Positions 27,793 to 48,076 of a stretch of DNA of 64,000 nt are shown here, piece after piece (position 1 is the stretch's first letter; each line of letters starts with the position of its first letter). The notes under the pieces are model-generated. The model saw nothing but the letters and a program-made list of their open reading frames with translations, was not told the DNA's origin and made no database searches. The stretch covers positions 1-64,000 of the forward strand of contig JAAXWQ010000005.1 of assembly GCA_013335115.1 (NCBI GenBank). Direction: 5' to 3'. Origin of the DNA: Chlorobiaceae bacterium (lineage in GTDB: Bacteria > Bacteroidota > Chlorobiia > Chlorobiales > Chlorobiaceae). The translations under genes were made by a program, and so were the position numbers.

Positions 27793-29676
27793 ATGAGTGA
27801 ACCTATCAGTTCGACCAGCAAATTTACGGTCACGCCAAAAACCAGCGTATCCGTTCTGTTTGCAGGAGATTCCGGTGACGGGATGCAGTTGACCGGCACC
27901 CAGTTTGCCAATACGGTGGCGGTCTACGGTGCCGACCTGAATACATTCCCCAACTTTCCTTCCGAGATCAGGGCTCCTGCCGGAACCGTTGCCGGCGTGT
28001 CGGGGTTCCAGCTGCAGTTCGGCAGCAAGCCGGTCTATACGCCGGGCGCCCGCTTCGACGTCATGGTCGCCATGAATGCCGCGGCGTTGAAGGCGAAGCT
28101 GAAGGAGCTGCACCGGGGCGGCATCATCATCGCCTGCACGGACGGTTTCGACGAGAAGAACCTGCGCCTTGCCGGCTACAAGGCCGATGAGGCCAACCCC
28201 CTCGAGGACGGCACGCTCAGCAACTATATCGTCTTTCCTGTACCGGTGCTCCAGCTCACCAGGGAGGCACTCAAGGACAGCGGCCTGAGCCACAAGGAGA
28301 TCGACCGCTGCAAGAACATGTTCATCCTCGGCCTGCTTTACTGGCTGTACAGCCTTCCGATCGACGTGACGGTCGAGATGCTGCACGCCAAGTTCGGCAA
28401 GAACGCGACGATCGCCGAGGCCAACATCAGGGCCATCAAGGCGGGCTACTTCTTCGGCGATGAAACTGAAATCTTCGCCAACCTCGGGCGTTTTGACATC
28501 TCGCCCTCCAAGCAGCACGGTACCTACCGCCGCGTTACGGGCAACGAGGCCTGTGCCATCGGCCTGACCGCCGCCGCCAAGAAGGCGGGGCTCAACCTGT
28601 TCCTCGGCTCCTACCCGATCACTCCGGCCACGGAGATCTTGCAGACACTCGCCAAGATGAAGAAGTTCGGGGTCAAAACCTTCCAGGCGGAAGACGAGAT
28701 CGCCGGCATCGTCAGTTCGATCGGCGCCGCTTATGGAGGCGCCCTGGCCGCCACCAACACCTCCGGCCCGGGCCTGGCCCTGAAGACCGAGGCACTCGGC
28801 CTGGCGGTCATGCTCGAGCTTCCGCTCGTGGTCATCAACGTGCAGCGCGGCGGCCCGTCGACCGGTCTGCCGACCAAGCCCGAGCAGTCAGACCTGATGA
28901 TGGCCATGTACGGGCGTCACGGCGACGCGCCGATGCCCATCCTGGCCGCGCACTCGCCGGTGGATTGTTTCTACACTACGTATGAGGCATCAAGGATCGC
29001 CATCGAGCACATGACCCCGGTCATCTGCCTTACCGACGGCTACCTCGCGCTCAGCTCCGAACCATGGAAGGTGGAGTCGGCGGAAAACCTCAGCGATATC
29101 AACCCGCACTTCTCGACGGAAAGGAGTCCTGAGGATCCTCCGTTCTTGCCCTACAAGCGTGACGAACGCCATGTGCGCCCGTGGGCCATCCCCGGCACGA
29201 AAGGGCTCGAGCACCGCATCGGCGGCCTGGAGAAGCAGCACGAAACCGGCCACGTCTCGACAGACCCGGACAACCATGAACTGATGACCAGGCTGCGCGC
29301 CGAAAAGATCGAGAAGATCGCCGACAGCATCCCGCTGCAGACGATCGACAACGGTCCCGACAAGGGCGACCTCTTGATCCTCGGCTGGGGCTCCTCCTAC
29401 GGCGCCATCAAAACCGCGGTCGAACAGGCGCTCGAAAAGGGGCACAGCGTCGCCCACGCCCACCTGCGCTACCTGAACCCCTTCCCGAAGAACCTCGGGG
29501 AGCTCATGGGCAACTTCAGGCAGGTGCTCATCCCGGAGAACAACTCCGGTCAGCTCGTCCACCTCATCAGGGACAAGTACCTGTTCGCGCCCGTCAGCTT
29601 CACCAAGGTCAAGGGCCTGCCGTTCAACGAAATGGAAATTCTGGAAAAAATCACCGACATCATCAAGGAGCACTGA
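27793..29676 (+). CDS. korA: 2-oxoglutarate:ferredoxin oxidoreductase, alpha subunit (2-oxoacid acceptor)
   Basis: Gamma-domain [13 protein letters not shown] fused to alpha domain [33 protein letters not shown]; followed by the beta subunit. Confidence 0.9.
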   Translation: MSEPISSTSKFTVTPKTSVSVLFAGDSGDGMQLTGTQFANTVAVYGADLNTFPNFPSEIRAPAGTVAGVSGFQLQFGSKPVYTPGARFDVMVAMNAAALKAKLKELHRGGIIIACTDGFDEKNLRLAGYKADEANPLEDGTLSNYIVFPVPVLQLTREALKDSGLSHKEIDRCKNMFILGLLYWLYSLPIDVTVEMLHAKFGKNATIAEANIRAIKAGYFFGDETEIFANLGRFDISPSKQHGTYRRVTGNEACAIGLTAAAKKAGLNLFLGSYPITPATEILQTLAKMKKFGVKTFQAEDEIAGIVSSIGAAYGGALAATNTSGPGLALKTEALGLAVMLELPLVVINVQRGGPSTGLPTKPEQSDLMMAMYGRHGDAPMPILAAHSPVDCFYTTYEASRIAIEHMTPVICLTDGYLALSSEPWKVESAENLSDINPHFSTERSPEDPPFLPYKRDERHVRPWAIPGTKGLEHRIGGLEKQHETGHVSTDPDNHELMTRLRAEKIEKIADSIPLQTIDNGPDKGDLLILGWGSSYGAIKTAVEQALEKGHSVAHAHLRYLNPFPKNLGELMGNFRQVLIPENNSGQLVHLIRDKYLFAPVSFTKVKGLPFNEMEILEKITDIIKEH

Positions 29677-29679
29677 CCC

Positions 29680-30726
29680 ATGCCTGATATCGATACATCA
29701 CTTGCTTCACGCCCACCGCTTACGGCAAAGCATTTCGCGTCCGACCAGGAACCGAAATGGTGCCCCGGATGCGGTGACCATGCCGTTCTGCAGCAGCTCA
29801 AGAACGTCATGCCCGACCTGGGCGTCCCGCCGGAAGACATCGTCTTTATCTCCGGCATCGGCTGCTCATCGCGCCTGCCCTATTACCTGGCGACCTATGG
29901 CGTGCACGGCATCCACGGCCGGGCACTGCCGATGGCCTCCGGCCTGAAGACCTCGCGTCCGGAACTCAGCGTCTGGGTGGCGACCGGCGACGGCGACGCG
30001 TTGTCGATCGGCGGCAACCACTTCATCCATACCCTGCGCAGGAACATCGACCTGAACGTGGTGCTTTTCAACAACGAAATCTACGGCCTGACCAAGGGGC
30101 AGTACTCACCGACGACCAAGGTCGGCCTGAAGACCGTGACTTCGCCGTTGGGCGTCATCGACCACCCGTTCAACACGGCGACCCTGACCCTCGGGGCGGG
30201 CGGCAGCTTCTTCGCCCGCGCCATGGACCGCGACGGCAAAGTCCTGCGCGCAATCCTGCACCGTGCCGCGACGCACCGGGGCACTTCGCTGGTCGAGATC
30301 TACCAGCACTGCCCGATCTTCAACAACAGTGCATTCGAGGCATTCGCAGGCCAGGAGAACAAGGACGAGTCGACCGTGTATGTCGAGCACGACATGCCGC
30401 TGGTGTTCGGCAAGTTCCGCCAGAAGGGAATCCGGCTCGACGGGTCGACGCCGGTGGTGGTCGACCTCTTCAAAGGGGATGTGTCGGAAAGCGACCTCTG
30501 GATCCATGACGAGAAAGACAGCTTCAAGGCGAACCTGCTTGCACGCTTCTTCGACGATCCGCTGACGGTCGAGAACTTCCTGCCGCGTCCGTTCGGCATC
30601 TTCTACGCAGAAGACCGGCTCACCTACGAAGATGCCCTTGAAGCCCAGATCGCCCTTACCCAGGAGCAGGGCGAAGGCAGCATGGAGGAACTCCTCGTCG
30701 GAGACAACTCCTACATAATCAAGTGA
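29680..30726 (+). CDS. korB: 2-oxoglutarate:ferredoxin oxidoreductase, beta subunit
   Basis: [44 protein letters not shown]. Confidence 0.9.
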   Translation: MPDIDTSLASRPPLTAKHFASDQEPKWCPGCGDHAVLQQLKNVMPDLGVPPEDIVFISGIGCSSRLPYYLATYGVHGIHGRALPMASGLKTSRPELSVWVATGDGDALSIGGNHFIHTLRRNIDLNVVLFNNEIYGLTKGQYSPTTKVGLKTVTSPLGVIDHPFNTATLTLGAGGSFFARAMDRDGKVLRAILHRAATHRGTSLVEIYQHCPIFNNSAFEAFAGQENKDESTVYVEHDMPLVFGKFRQKGIRLDGSTPVVVDLFKGDVSESDLWIHDEKDSFKANLLARFFDDPLTVENFLPRPFGIFYAEDRLTYEDALEAQIALTQEQGEGSMEELLVGDNSYIIK

Positions 30727-30753
30727 CGGGTGACACGTGACGGGAAATAACAA

Positions 30754-30785
30754 GAAGAGGGCGTCCAGGAGGCGCCCTCTTTTTA
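30754..30785 (+). terminator. Rho-independent terminator after korAB
   Basis: agagggcgtc-cagga-ggcgccctctttttat. Confidence 0.85.
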
Positions 30786-30802
30786 TTCAGGATATCGGAG
30801 CG

Positions 30803-31810
30803 TCAGGCCTCTTCGGTGAACACTCCCATGGAGGCGAACTTGTCGATACGTTCGTCGACCAGGACGGAAGGATCCTTTTTCATCAGGGTCCCCAACTCTT
30901 CGATGAGGATCGACTTGAGCGTACCGGCCATGGCTTCCGGGGCACGATGCGCGCCACCGAGCGGCTCGGGCACGATACGGTCGATGATCTTCTGTTCGAG
31001 CAGGTCCTGGGCGGTCAGCCTGAGCGCTTCGGCGGCCTGCTCCTTGTAGTTCCAGCTGCGCCAGAGGATGGATGAGCAGCTTTCGGGGGAGATGACCGAA
31101 TACCAGGAGTTCTCGGCCATGAGGATCCGGTCTCCGACGCCGATGCCGATGGCTCCGCCGCTGGCCCCCTCGCCGATGATGACGCAGACGACCGGCACGT
31201 TCAGGGATGCCATTTCATAGAGGTTCTTGGCGATAGCCTCGGCCTGGCCGCGCTCTTCGGCCTCAAGGCCGGGGAATGCGCCGGGCGTGTCGATGAGGGT
31301 AACGACCGGCCTGCCGAAGCGTTCGGCCAGCTTCATGAGCCTGAGGGCCTTGCGGTACCCTTCCGGCTGGGCCATGCCGAAGTTGCGGTAGAGGTTCGAT
31401 TTGGTATCGCGCCCCTTCTGGTGGCCGATCACCATGACGCTCTGCGAGAATCCGGAGGCGTCATCCTCGATGCGGGCAAACCCGCCGATGATGGCCTTGT
31501 CGTCCTTGAAATGGCGGTCCCCTGAAAGCTCGACGAAATCCTTGGTCATCATATAGATGTAGTCGAGCGTGTAGGGGCGCTCCTGATGGCGGGCCAGCTG
31601 GACCTTCTGCCACCGGGTGAGGTTCCGGTAGATGGTTTTCCGGAGCGATTCGACCTTGGCTTCGAGGGATTCGATCTCGCGTCGCAATCCGTCAGCGCCC
31701 TCTTTTGAAGATTCGGCGGTGCCGCTTTTCAAATACACCCTCATTTCGGCGAGCTTCTCTTCAAGCTCGACCAGGGGTTTTTCAAAATCGAGGACTACTT
31801 TGCCAGACAT
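30803..31810 (-). CDS. accA: Acetyl-CoA carboxylase carboxyltransferase subunit alpha
   Basis: [57 protein letters not shown]. Confidence 0.96.
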   Translation of the reverse strand: MSGKVVLDFEKPLVELEEKLAEMRVYLKSGTAESSKEGADGLRREIESLEAKVESLRKTIYRNLTRWQKVQLARHQERPYTLDYIYMMTKDFVELSGDRHFKDDKAIIGGFARIEDDASGFSQSVMVIGHQKGRDTKSNLYRNFGMAQPEGYRKALRLMKLAERFGRPVVTLIDTPGAFPGLEAEERGQAEAIAKNLYEMASLNVPVVCVIIGEGASGGAIGIGVGDRILMAENSWYSVISPESCSSILWRSWNYKEQAAEALRLTAQDLLEQKIIDRIVPEPLGGAHRAPEAMAGTLKSILIEELGTLMKKDPSVLVDERIDKFASMGVFTEEA

Positions 31811-31942
31811 GTTCGGGTTTGTTTGGGTAGATCTGAATCAGTGCCGCAGATAATGCGGTCCACCTATTATAACGAAAAAGTCCATCAACGCGGCTGCGAA
31901 GATGGACTTTGACATTCGAATACTATTCCCGTCGAAGAATGT

Positions 31943-32219
31943 TCAGCCGCCGACCTCGTCCTTGAGTGCCTTGCCGGGCTTGAACTTGACCACCTTCTTC
32001 GCGGCAATCGTGATCGTCTTGCCGGTCTGGGGGTTACGTCCCTGGCGTTCAGCCCTGTCACCGGTGGTGAAGGTACCGAAACCAACGAGGGTCACATCGT
32101 CTCCATCCTTCAGCGTCGAGGTCACGACATTGATGAAAGCATTGACAGCGCGTTCTGCGTCGGCTTTCGTCAACCCTGCCTGCGAGGCGATTTTCTCTAC
32201 TAACTCTGCTTTCGACATA
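31943..32219 (-). CDS. HU family DNA-binding protein
   Basis: [11 protein letters not shown]...[25 protein letters not shown]. Confidence 0.95.
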
Positions 32220-32450
32220 GGAAGTATTTTATTTGATTGGAGGAAATACACAATTCCTGCTTCTTGGAACTACTGAAATCAATTTAAAGACTGCGCCACA
32301 AACATCCAATTTGTTTTTACGCAAGCCTGTTGCGGGGTTACAGCTCTTCGTTGCTATTCAGAAACGGCTGTAGTATATTTGTTCTCGTTTATTTTTCAAT
32401 ATCGATCAAAAGGCACACACCTCTTTATCGCCCATCCGACAAGTCTACCC

Positions 32451-33017
32451 ATGGTTTCAATCAGCAACGTTTCAAGAGGCGCCATCATCCGCTGGAATGG
32501 AGTGCCGCACAGCATCGAAAGCCTCGTGCACCGTACCCCGGGCAACCTCCGGGCCTTCTACCAGGCCAGCATGAAGAACCTCAAGACCGGCCGCAACGTC
32601 GAGTATCGGTTCAGTGCCAGCGAACAGGTCGACGTCATCGTCACCGAGCGGAAAAAATACCAGTACCTCTACCGTGACGGCAGCGACTTTGTCATGATGG
32701 ACAACGACACTTTCGACCAGATCAACGTGCCGGAAGTCGCCCTCGGTGCGGCTGCGCGCTTCATCAAGGACGGCATCAATGTCGACATCGTCTTCGCTGA
32801 CGACGGGTCCATCCTCGAGGTCGAACTCCCGACGTTCGTCGAGCTCGAGGTCATCGAAACCAGCCCTGCAAGCAAGGACGACCGCGCCACGAGCGGAACC
32901 AAGCCGGCGATTGTCGAGGGTGGCGCCGAAGTCAATGTCCCCATGTTCATCCAGACCGGCAGCATCGTCCGCATCGACACCAGGAGCGGAGAATATATGG
33001 AGAGAGTCAAAAAGTGA
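32451..33017 (+). CDS. efp: Elongation factor P
   Basis: [20 protein letters not shown]..., C-terminal [16 protein letters not shown]. Confidence 0.96.
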   Translation: MVSISNVSRGAIIRWNGVPHSIESLVHRTPGNLRAFYQASMKNLKTGRNVEYRFSASEQVDVIVTERKKYQYLYRDGSDFVMMDNDTFDQINVPEVALGAAARFIKDGINVDIVFADDGSILEVELPTFVELEVIETSPASKDDRATSGTKPAIVEGGAEVNVPMFIQTGSIVRIDTRSGEYMERVKK

Positions 33018-33072
33018 TTATTTTTGTTCGTTCGGTATCAGTAATGCGCGTTTAACAATTAAGAAAACCAAC

Positions 33073-33534
33073 ATGAACCTCAAGGAAATCCAGCATCTTG
33101 TCGAGATTATCAATGCATCGGATCTCGATGAAGTGATCATCAAAGAGGGTGAATCGGAAATCACCCTGCGCAGGAACAGCGGAAAAGTGCAGGTTATCGC
33201 ACAGCCTGTAGCCGCAGCACCGGCAGTCCAGGCGGCCCCGGCCCCTGCGGCGCCGGCACAGGCTGCCGCAGCGCCGGCATCTGCTCCGGCATCGGATCTT
33301 CTTGAGGTCCGCTCGCCGATCGTCGGCACCTTCTACTCTGCCCCGTCCCCGGATTCCCCGCCCTTCGTTAGCGCCGGTGACAAGATCAAGCCCCACGATG
33401 TCCTCTGCATCATCGAGGCCATGAAGCTGATGAATGAGATCGAGTCCGAAATTTCCGGCACCGTCGTGGACGTCCTCGTCGAAAACGGCCAGCCTGTCGA
33501 GTACAATCAGGTACTTTTCAGAGTCCAGCCATAA
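33073..33534 (+). CDS. accB: Biotin carboxyl carrier protein of acetyl-CoA carboxylase
   Basis: [12 protein letters not shown], Ala/Pro linker, biotinyl motif [13 protein letters not shown]. Confidence 0.96.
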   Translation: MNLKEIQHLVEIINASDLDEVIIKEGESEITLRRNSGKVQVIAQPVAAAPAVQAAPAPAAPAQAAAAPASAPASDLLEVRSPIVGTFYSAPSPDSPPFVSAGDKIKPHDVLCIIEAMKLMNEIESEISGTVVDVLVENGQPVEYNQVLFRVQP

Positions 33535-33552
33535 CCTCAACCGCAACATACC

Positions 33553-34896
33553 TTGTTCAAAAAAATACTTATTGCGAACCGCGGTGAGATCGCATTGCGT
33601 GTCATGCATACCTGTCGCGAGATGGGCATCAGTACGGTGGCCGTCTACTCGACGGTAGACGCAGACTCCCTGCATGTCAAATATGCGGACGAAGCGGTCT
33701 GCATCGGTCCGCCGCTCTCCAGGGAGAGTTACCTGAACATCCCCCGCATTATCGCCGCCGCGGAGGTCACCAACGCAGACGCCATCCATCCCGGGTATGG
33801 CTTCCTGGCGGAAAACGCTGATTTCTCGGAAGTCTGCCACTCGTCCAACATCAAGTTCATCGGCCCTTCCGCCGAGATGATCAACAAGATGGGTGACAAG
33901 AACACGGCCAAAGCGACCATGATCGCTGCCGGAGTTCCGGTCGTGCCAGGAAGCGCAGGCCTGGTCGAGGATATCACCCACGGGATTGAAAGTGCAAGAA
34001 AGGTCGGCTACCCGATCATCATCAAGCCGACCGCCGGCGGCGGAGGCAAAGGGATGCGCGTGGTGCATGAGGAGAGCCAGCTCGAGAAGAACATCAAGAC
34101 CGCCCAGAGCGAGGCCGCCATGGCCTTCGGCAACAGCGGCGTCTACATCGAGAAGTTCCTCGAGAACCCGCGCCACATCGAAATCCAGATCCTTGCCGAC
34201 CAGCATGGCAACGTCATCCACCTCGGCGAACGCGACTGCACCGTGCAGCGCCGCCACCAGAAGCTTATCGAGGAGACCCCGTCGCCGGTGGTCAGCGAGG
34301 AACTGAGGGCGAAGATGGGCGCGGCGGCCGTCGCGGCGGCCCAGGCGATCAACTATGAGGGTGCCGGCACCATCGAGTTCCTGGTCGACAAGCACCGGAA
34401 CTTCTACTTTATGGAGATGAACACCCGTATCCAGGTGGAGCATCCCGTGACCGAGCAGCGCTACGACGTCGACCTGATCAAGGAGCAGATACTTGCAGCA
34501 GCTGGCTTCAGCCTCGAAGGCAAGACCTTCACGCCGAGGGGCCACTCCATCGAGTGCCGTATCAACGCCGAGGATCCCGAGCACCTGTTCAGGCCTTCGC
34601 CCGGCGAGGTCCAGGTATTCCACACCCCTGGAGGACCCGGCGTGCGCGTCGATTCCCATTGCTACGCGAGCTATGTGGTTCCGTCGAACTACGACTCGAT
34701 GATCGGCAAGCTGATCGTCACGGCACACACCAGGGATGAGGCCATCGCCCGCATGTCGCGTGCGCTGGACGAGTTCATCGTCGTCGGCATCAAGACCACC
34801 ATCCCCTTCCACAAGCAGGTGATGCACGATGCTGTGTTCCGCAGCGGCGAATTCGACACCAGCTTCCTCGAAAGCTTCCGCTTCGAGAAGAAGTAA
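33553..34896 (+). CDS. accC: Biotin carboxylase, TTG start
   Basis: [45 protein letters not shown]. Confidence 0.96.
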   Translation: MFKKILIANRGEIALRVMHTCREMGISTVAVYSTVDADSLHVKYADEAVCIGPPLSRESYLNIPRIIAAAEVTNADAIHPGYGFLAENADFSEVCHSSNIKFIGPSAEMINKMGDKNTAKATMIAAGVPVVPGSAGLVEDITHGIESARKVGYPIIIKPTAGGGGKGMRVVHEESQLEKNIKTAQSEAAMAFGNSGVYIEKFLENPRHIEIQILADQHGNVIHLGERDCTVQRRHQKLIEETPSPVVSEELRAKMGAAAVAAAQAINYEGAGTIEFLVDKHRNFYFMEMNTRIQVEHPVTEQRYDVDLIKEQILAAAGFSLEGKTFTPRGHSIECRINAEDPEHLFRPSPGEVQVFHTPGGPGVRVDSHCYASYVVPSNYDSMIGKLIVTAHTRDEAIARMSRALDEFIVVGIKTTIPFHKQVMHDAVFRSGEFDTSFLESFRFEKK

Positions 34897-34912
34897 GGGA
34901 AGAAGTCATCAA

Positions 34913-34949
34913 AAACACAAAAGGCTGCCGTCGGCAGCCTTTTGTGTTT
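34913..34949 (+). terminator. Rho-independent terminator of accBC
   Basis: aacacaaaaggctgcc-gtc-ggcagccttttgtgtt. Confidence 0.88.
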
Positions 34950-35071
34950 CAAGAAAGGGACTGAAAGGACCGCAGGGAAGAAGATAAGGACGATACGGTG
35001 CTGAACGGATCTTTACCCGTTTGTCCCTTCCGTCCTTTGGGTCTCTGCTGTCCTTTTCTTTCTTCAGCAAC

Positions 35072-35103
35072 AAAAAAACCGCCCTCGTGAGGCGGTTTTT
35101 TTG
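35072..35103 (-). terminator. Rho-independent terminator of rpoBC
   Basis: aaaaaaaccgcc-ctcgtga-ggcggttttttt. Confidence 0.88.
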
Positions 35104-35121
35104 TTGGCTCTTGCTCAGGCG

Positions 35122-39591
<4,470 letters not shown>

Positions 39592-39663
39592 AGTCGTTAT
39601 CTCAGTTAAAACAGCTGTGAAAAAGCCTGGATAAATATTGTCACACTCCGGTCACCGTCATAC

Positions 39664-43596
<3,933 letters not shown>

Positions 43597-43720
43597 TTGC
43601 AGGGAGTACTTAACAGTTTACGTCTTTACATGGATCCGTAAATACCCTTTACCGGAGCGGACTTCCGGACTTCGGCCATACGGCCGGACCGGACGATATG
43701 GGAGTTTGTATCACAAACGG

Positions 43721-43754
43721 ACAAAGCTCCGTCCCGGATCGAGACGGAGCTTGT
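43721..43754 (-). promoter_or_regulatory. Hairpin in the rplL-rpoB spacer (attenuator or processing candidate)
   Basis: aagctccgtc-(loop)-gacggagctt inverted repeat. Confidence 0.55.
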
Positions 43755-43778
43755 CAGCTTTTTTTGCCTTGGCAAGGA

Positions 43779-44159
<381 letters not shown>

Positions 44160-44213
44160 TATTTCCTCTCTGTGTTTAATTTGAAATATAGAAGCTTTGA
44201 GTGCGTAAATCCT

Positions 44214-44735
44214 TTATTTCTCAAGCTTTCCGACCTGGTCGATGACGGAGACGAGGTTCCTCATCACGGCATTCATGACCATCGGCACGGAGCTGATGAC
44301 GTTGTTGATCAGGCCTGCGGCACGACCGATGTTCTCGGTCTTGCTGAGCATCTCGGAGAGCTGCGGCAGCGCATCGGCACCAAACACGACACCGTCGATG
44401 GTGGCCAGCTTGAACTTCAGCGACTCGTTGTCCTTGCTGAACTTCCTGATGATCTTTGCCGGAGCGACCGGATCGTCGTAGCCGAAAGCGACGGCGGTGG
44501 TGTTCTTCAGGCCGGCGGCCAGCTTGTCGGCATCGGCGACGCTCTTCAGGGCCTTCCTGATCAGGGTGTTCTTGACGACCTTGTACTCGATGCCTGCCTG
44601 CCGGAATTCGTTACGGAGCGCAGCCATCTTCTTGACGTCGAGGCCCTGGAACTCGGTGAAATAGAGTCCCTGCGAGCGCTCGATCTTGCCGGCGATCTCC
44701 TGGGCGATCTCTTCTTTTTTATCACGCTTCATCAT
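44214..44735 (-). CDS. rplJ: 50S ribosomal protein L10
   Basis: Family body (GLYFTEFQGLDVKKMAALRNEFRQAGIEYKVVKNTL) and operon position. Confidence 0.96.
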   Translation of the reverse strand: MMKRDKKEEIAQEIAGKIERSQGLYFTEFQGLDVKKMAALRNEFRQAGIEYKVVKNTLIRKALKSVADADKLAAGLKNTTAVAFGYDDPVAPAKIIRKFSKDNESLKFKLATIDGVVFGADALPQLSEMLSKTENIGRAAGLINNVISSVPMVMNAVMRNLVSVIDQVGKLEK

Positions 44736-44756
44736 ATCGTTCTCAAACCTTTAATG

Positions 44757-45446
44757 TTAGGCTACAAATTTTTCCTTTTTCACTTTCACGCCGGGGGACA
44801 TGGTGCTCGACACCGTGATACCCTGGACGTACTGGCCTTTTGCAGCCGAAGGCTTCAGGCGGACGACCTCTTTGATGAAGCTGGTGATGTTGCCGACCAG
44901 CTTGTCGCTGTCAAACGAAATCTTGCCAACCGGTGCGTGGACGTTACCTGCCTTGTCGACCCTGAACTCGATCTTGCCGGCCTTGACCTCCTTGACTGCC
45001 TTGGCGACGTCCATGGTGACCGTTCCCGACTTCGGGTTCGGCATCAGGCCGCGTGGGCCGAGGATCTTGGCAACCTTGCCGAGCTGGCCCATGACGTCAG
45101 GGGTGGCGACGATCACGTCGACGCCGGTCCAGCCGCCCTGGATCTTCTCGATGTACTCTTCGAATCCGACGAAATCGGCACCGGCCTCGCGGGCCTCGTC
45201 GACCTTGGCCTCCTTGCAGATGACCAGTACGGAGACGGTCTTGCCGGTACCGTACGGCAACATGACCGTGCCGCGGACGACCTGGTCTGCATGACGGGGA
45301 TCGACGCCGAGCTTCATGGCGATATCGACCGTTGCGTCGAACTTTGCAGTGGTAATTTCCTTGACTTTCCCGACGGCTTCCGCAATCTCGTACTCCTGCA
45401 TGCGGTTCACCTTGGCGCAAGCGCCCTTGTAGTTCTTTCCAGCCAT
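44757..45446 (-). CDS. rplA: 50S ribosomal protein L1
   Basis: LGVDPRHADQVVRGTVMLPYGTGK, LGPRGLMPNPKSGTV. Confidence 0.98.
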   Translation of the reverse strand: MAGKNYKGACAKVNRMQEYEIAEAVGKVKEITTAKFDATVDIAMKLGVDPRHADQVVRGTVMLPYGTGKTVSVLVICKEAKVDEAREAGADFVGFEEYIEKIQGGWTGVDVIVATPDVMGQLGKVAKILGPRGLMPNPKSGTVTMDVAKAVKEVKAGKIEFRVDKAGNVHAPVGKISFDSDKLVGNITSFIKEVVRLKPSAAKGQYVQGITVSSTMSPGVKVKKEKFVA

Positions 45447-45516
45447 TGACATGTTGTGTTAGTGGTTATCATAGCGGCTTGTCAGGCCTCCCACGATCGA
45501 AAAATAATCCTGTCGG

Positions 45517-45942
45517 TCAGTCCTCGACGACGATGCCCATGCTCCGTGCCGTCCCCCTGACCATCTCCATGGCGCCATCGATGTCGACAGCGTTCAGGTC
45601 GGGCTTCTTCAGTTCGGCGATCCTGCGGACCTGCTCGGCGGTAACGGTGCCGACCTTGGTCTTGTTCGGCTCACCGGATCCTTTCGGCAAGCCTGCTTCC
45701 TTGAGGAGGAGCACCGCGGCCGGAGGGGTCTTGGTGACGAAGGTGAACGACTTGTCGGAATAGACCGTAATCACGACCGGCGTGATCATGCCGGCCTCAG
45801 ACTGGGTCTTGGCGTTGAACTGCTTGCAGAACTCCATGATGTTGACACCCTTCTGACCGAGTGCCGGACCAACCGGAGGCGCTGGATTTGCGGCGCCCGC
45901 AGGAATCTGCAGCTTGATGAACCCAATAACCTTTTTTGCCAT
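45517..45942 (-). CDS. rplK: 50S ribosomal protein L11
   Basis: [36 protein letters not shown]. Confidence 0.98.
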   Translation of the reverse strand: MAKKVIGFIKLQIPAGAANPAPPVGPALGQKGVNIMEFCKQFNAKTQSEAGMITPVVITVYSDKSFTFVTKTPPAAVLLLKEAGLPKGSGEPNKTKVGTVTAEQVRRIAELKKPDLNAVDIDGAMEMVRGTARSMGIVVED

Positions 45943-45986
45943 AGTACTCTCTCTCTATTCAGCAGCTTGAAGAAAACTTGATACTC

Positions 45987-46562
45987 TTATTGTGAAACTG
46001 ATTTGACCTGGGAGAAGTCCAGTTCGGTAGGAGTGCTCCTCCCGAAGAAGTTGATCATCACCTTGACTTTCATCCGCTCGGTGCAGACCTCGTGGACGAT
46101 GCCGGTAAGCGAGCTGAACGGGCCGTCGATGACCTTGACCGAATCCCCGACGATGAAGGGGGCTTCGACCACCGAACGGTGCTCGATAGAGCCCTCCGGC
46201 AGCAGGATCTTCTCGACCTCGTCCGGACGGAGCGGGATCGGATTGTCGTCGACACCGAGGAAGCCCATGACCGACGGGATATCCAGGATCAGGTTCCTGG
46301 TCTGCTTGTCGAGGACTGCCTCGAGCAGCACGTAACCGGGAAACGCATTTTTGGTAAGGCTCCGCTTCTTGCCGTTCTTGACTTCGACAAACCGCTCGTA
46401 GGGAATGTAAACCTGCTTGATCTTCTCGCCCAGGCCATGGCGTTCAGCCTCCATCTCAATCCCCTCCTTGACCTTGCGCTCATGCCCGGAATAGATCCTG
46501 AGGGCATACCAGTGGATCTGCGGAGGCTGCTGCTCTACTGTCACTTTCTTTTTGACACTCAT
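45987..46562 (-). CDS. nusG: Transcription antitermination factor NusG
   Basis: WYALRIYSGHERKVKEGIE; KOW segment FIVGDSVKVIDGPFSSLTGIV. Confidence 0.96.
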   Translation of the reverse strand: MSVKKKVTVEQQPPQIHWYALRIYSGHERKVKEGIEMEAERHGLGEKIKQVYIPYERFVEVKNGKKRSLTKNAFPGYVLLEAVLDKQTRNLILDIPSVMGFLGVDDNPIPLRPDEVEKILLPEGSIEHRSVVEAPFIVGDSVKVIDGPFSSLTGIVHEVCTERMKVKVMINFFGRSTPTELDFSQVKSVSQ

Positions 46563-46586
46563 GACGTAACCTCGAATCCTTATATC

Positions 46587-46778
46587 TTACAATATCCGCC
46601 CCATAACCGCATTGATAGCCCAGTCGACCACAAACGTAAAGAGGGCAAGAATGCCCGAAACCGTCAGGACGACGACGGTCATATCCTTCACCTCATCCTT
46701 CGTTGGCCACGAAACCTTACGCATCTCGCCGACAACGTCACGATAGTACTTTTCAACTATATCCGTGTATTTCTTCAT
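46587..46778 (-). CDS. secE: Preprotein translocase subunit SecE
   Basis: Short ORF VVGEMRKVSWPTKDEV followed by one hydrophobic helix; upstream of nusG. Confidence 0.92.
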   Translation of the reverse strand: MKKYTDIVEKYYRDVVGEMRKVSWPTKDEVKDMTVVVLTVSGILALFTFVVDWAINAVMGRIL

Positions 46779-46831
46779 GATTGAGCGACAAAGTAAAGAA
46801 TCGTGAACGGCACCTGAATTCAAATCGTGTG

Positions 46832-46904
46832 CACGTCAGGAGGGACTCGAACCCCCAACCTGCGGTTTTGGAGACCGCTGCTCTACCAATTGAGCTACTG
46901 ACGT
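46832..46904 (-). tRNA. tRNA-Trp(CCA)
   Basis: Cloverleaf, anticodon loop CTCCAAA. Confidence 0.95.
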
Positions 46905-46924
46905 ATGATCACTCCATGAACCGG

Positions 46925-46997
<73 letters not shown>

Positions 46998-47016
46998 ATG
47001 CACCGGAAAACCGGTG

Positions 47017-47099
47017 TGGGTAGGGGAGGATTCGAACCTCCGAAGACATATGTCGACAGATTTACAGTCTGCTGCGTTTGACCGCTTCGCTACCTACCC
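47017..47099 (-). tRNA. tRNA-Tyr(GTA)
   Basis: Class II tRNA with long variable arm; anticodon loop CTGTAAA. Confidence 0.95.
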
Positions 47100-47113
47100 A
47101 TGCATCTCCTGCG

Positions 47114-47186
47114 AGCTGGTGATGGGACTCGAACCCGCAACCTGCTGATTACAAATCAGCTGCTCTACCAATTGAGCTACACCAGC
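47114..47186 (-). tRNA. tRNA-Thr(TGT)
   Basis: Cloverleaf, GCTGA-TTTGTAA-TCAGC. Confidence 0.95.
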
Positions 47187-47278
47187 AGAATCTGGTTACA
47201 CCATCAGCCCATTAAAATACAGGGCTGGTAATATAATTTCCAGCCTCAAAAATGCAAAGGAAAAATGCATTTATTCCG

Positions 47279-48076
47279 TCATGGGGATTTTTTTTCGCCT
47301 GCTCCGGCAAAAAACCCGGCGAGCATGACCACCACCCGCCTGGGCATCAACCGCTGGGTGAAGACCATCAGGCGGTCGAACAGGGTCGGCATCACCACGG
47401 CCGCCCCCGAATCGAGTCCCCGGCGTATCGCACGGACGACGACGCCGGGTGCCGAAATGGGCACCATGATGCGTTTGCGGTCGTGGCCCGATCGGTTGTA
47501 GAACTGGTCGTTGTCGATGAAACCCGGACAGACGGCGAACACGCGAACGCCCGAACCGCGAACCTCTTCGTTGATGGCTTCGGTCAGGATGCGCACAAAC
47601 GACTTGGTGGCCGAGTAGAGGCCCATGCCCGGCACGCCCTGGAACGAAGCAAGCGATGCGATGTTGACCACGGTCCCCCGGCCCCGTGCGATCATCCCCG
47701 GAAGGAAGAGCCTGACCATTTCGGCGAGCGACACCATGTTGACCATGGCCATCTGGTGCAGTTCCTCCGGAGCGATCCGCAGAAAGCTGCCGGCGACAGA
47801 AAAGCCCGCGCAGTTCACCAGCCGGTCGACACTGATGCCTCGAGCCCGGCAGAATTCGAAGACCCTGCCCGGCCCCCCCGCCTCCCCGAGGTCCTCGCTG
47901 CAGACCATGACCTCTACTCCGTGCCTTGCCGAAAGCGTGGCGGCAATCCCTTCGAGTCGATCCCTGGATCGGGCCACGAGCACGAGGCTCTCCCCCTTCG
48001 AGGCGAAATCCTCGGCGATGCGGCTGCCGATGCCCATCGACGCCCCGGTAACCAGCGTATGGAATGGCGGCTTCAT
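47279..48076 (-). CDS. SDR family oxidoreductase
   Basis: TLVTGASMGIGSRIA, NCAGFS, YSATK; start overlaps the ispG stop (ATGA). Confidence 0.9.
   Translation of the reverse strand: MKPPFHTLVTGASMGIGSRIAEDFASKGESLVLVARSRDRLEGIAATLSARHGVEVMVCSEDLGEAGGPGRVFEFCRARGISVDRLVNCAGFSVAGSFLRIAPEELHQMAMVNMVSLAEMVRLFLPGMIARGRGTVVNIASLASFQGVPGMGLYSATKSFVRILTEAINEEVRGSGVRVFAVCPGFIDNDQFYNRSGHDRKRIMVPISAPGVVVRAIRRGLDSGAAVVMPTLFDRLMVFTQRLMPRRVVVMLAGFFAGAGEKKSP

Noticed and set aside
33052-34827. 591-aa minus-strand ORF
   Set aside because: Antisense to accB/accC, which have clear family motifs.
34950-35070. Possible inverted element between accC and rpoC terminators (aaaggaccgcaggga / tctctgctgtcctttt)
   Set aside because: Only weak imperfect similarity; not convincing beyond the two clear terminators flanking it.
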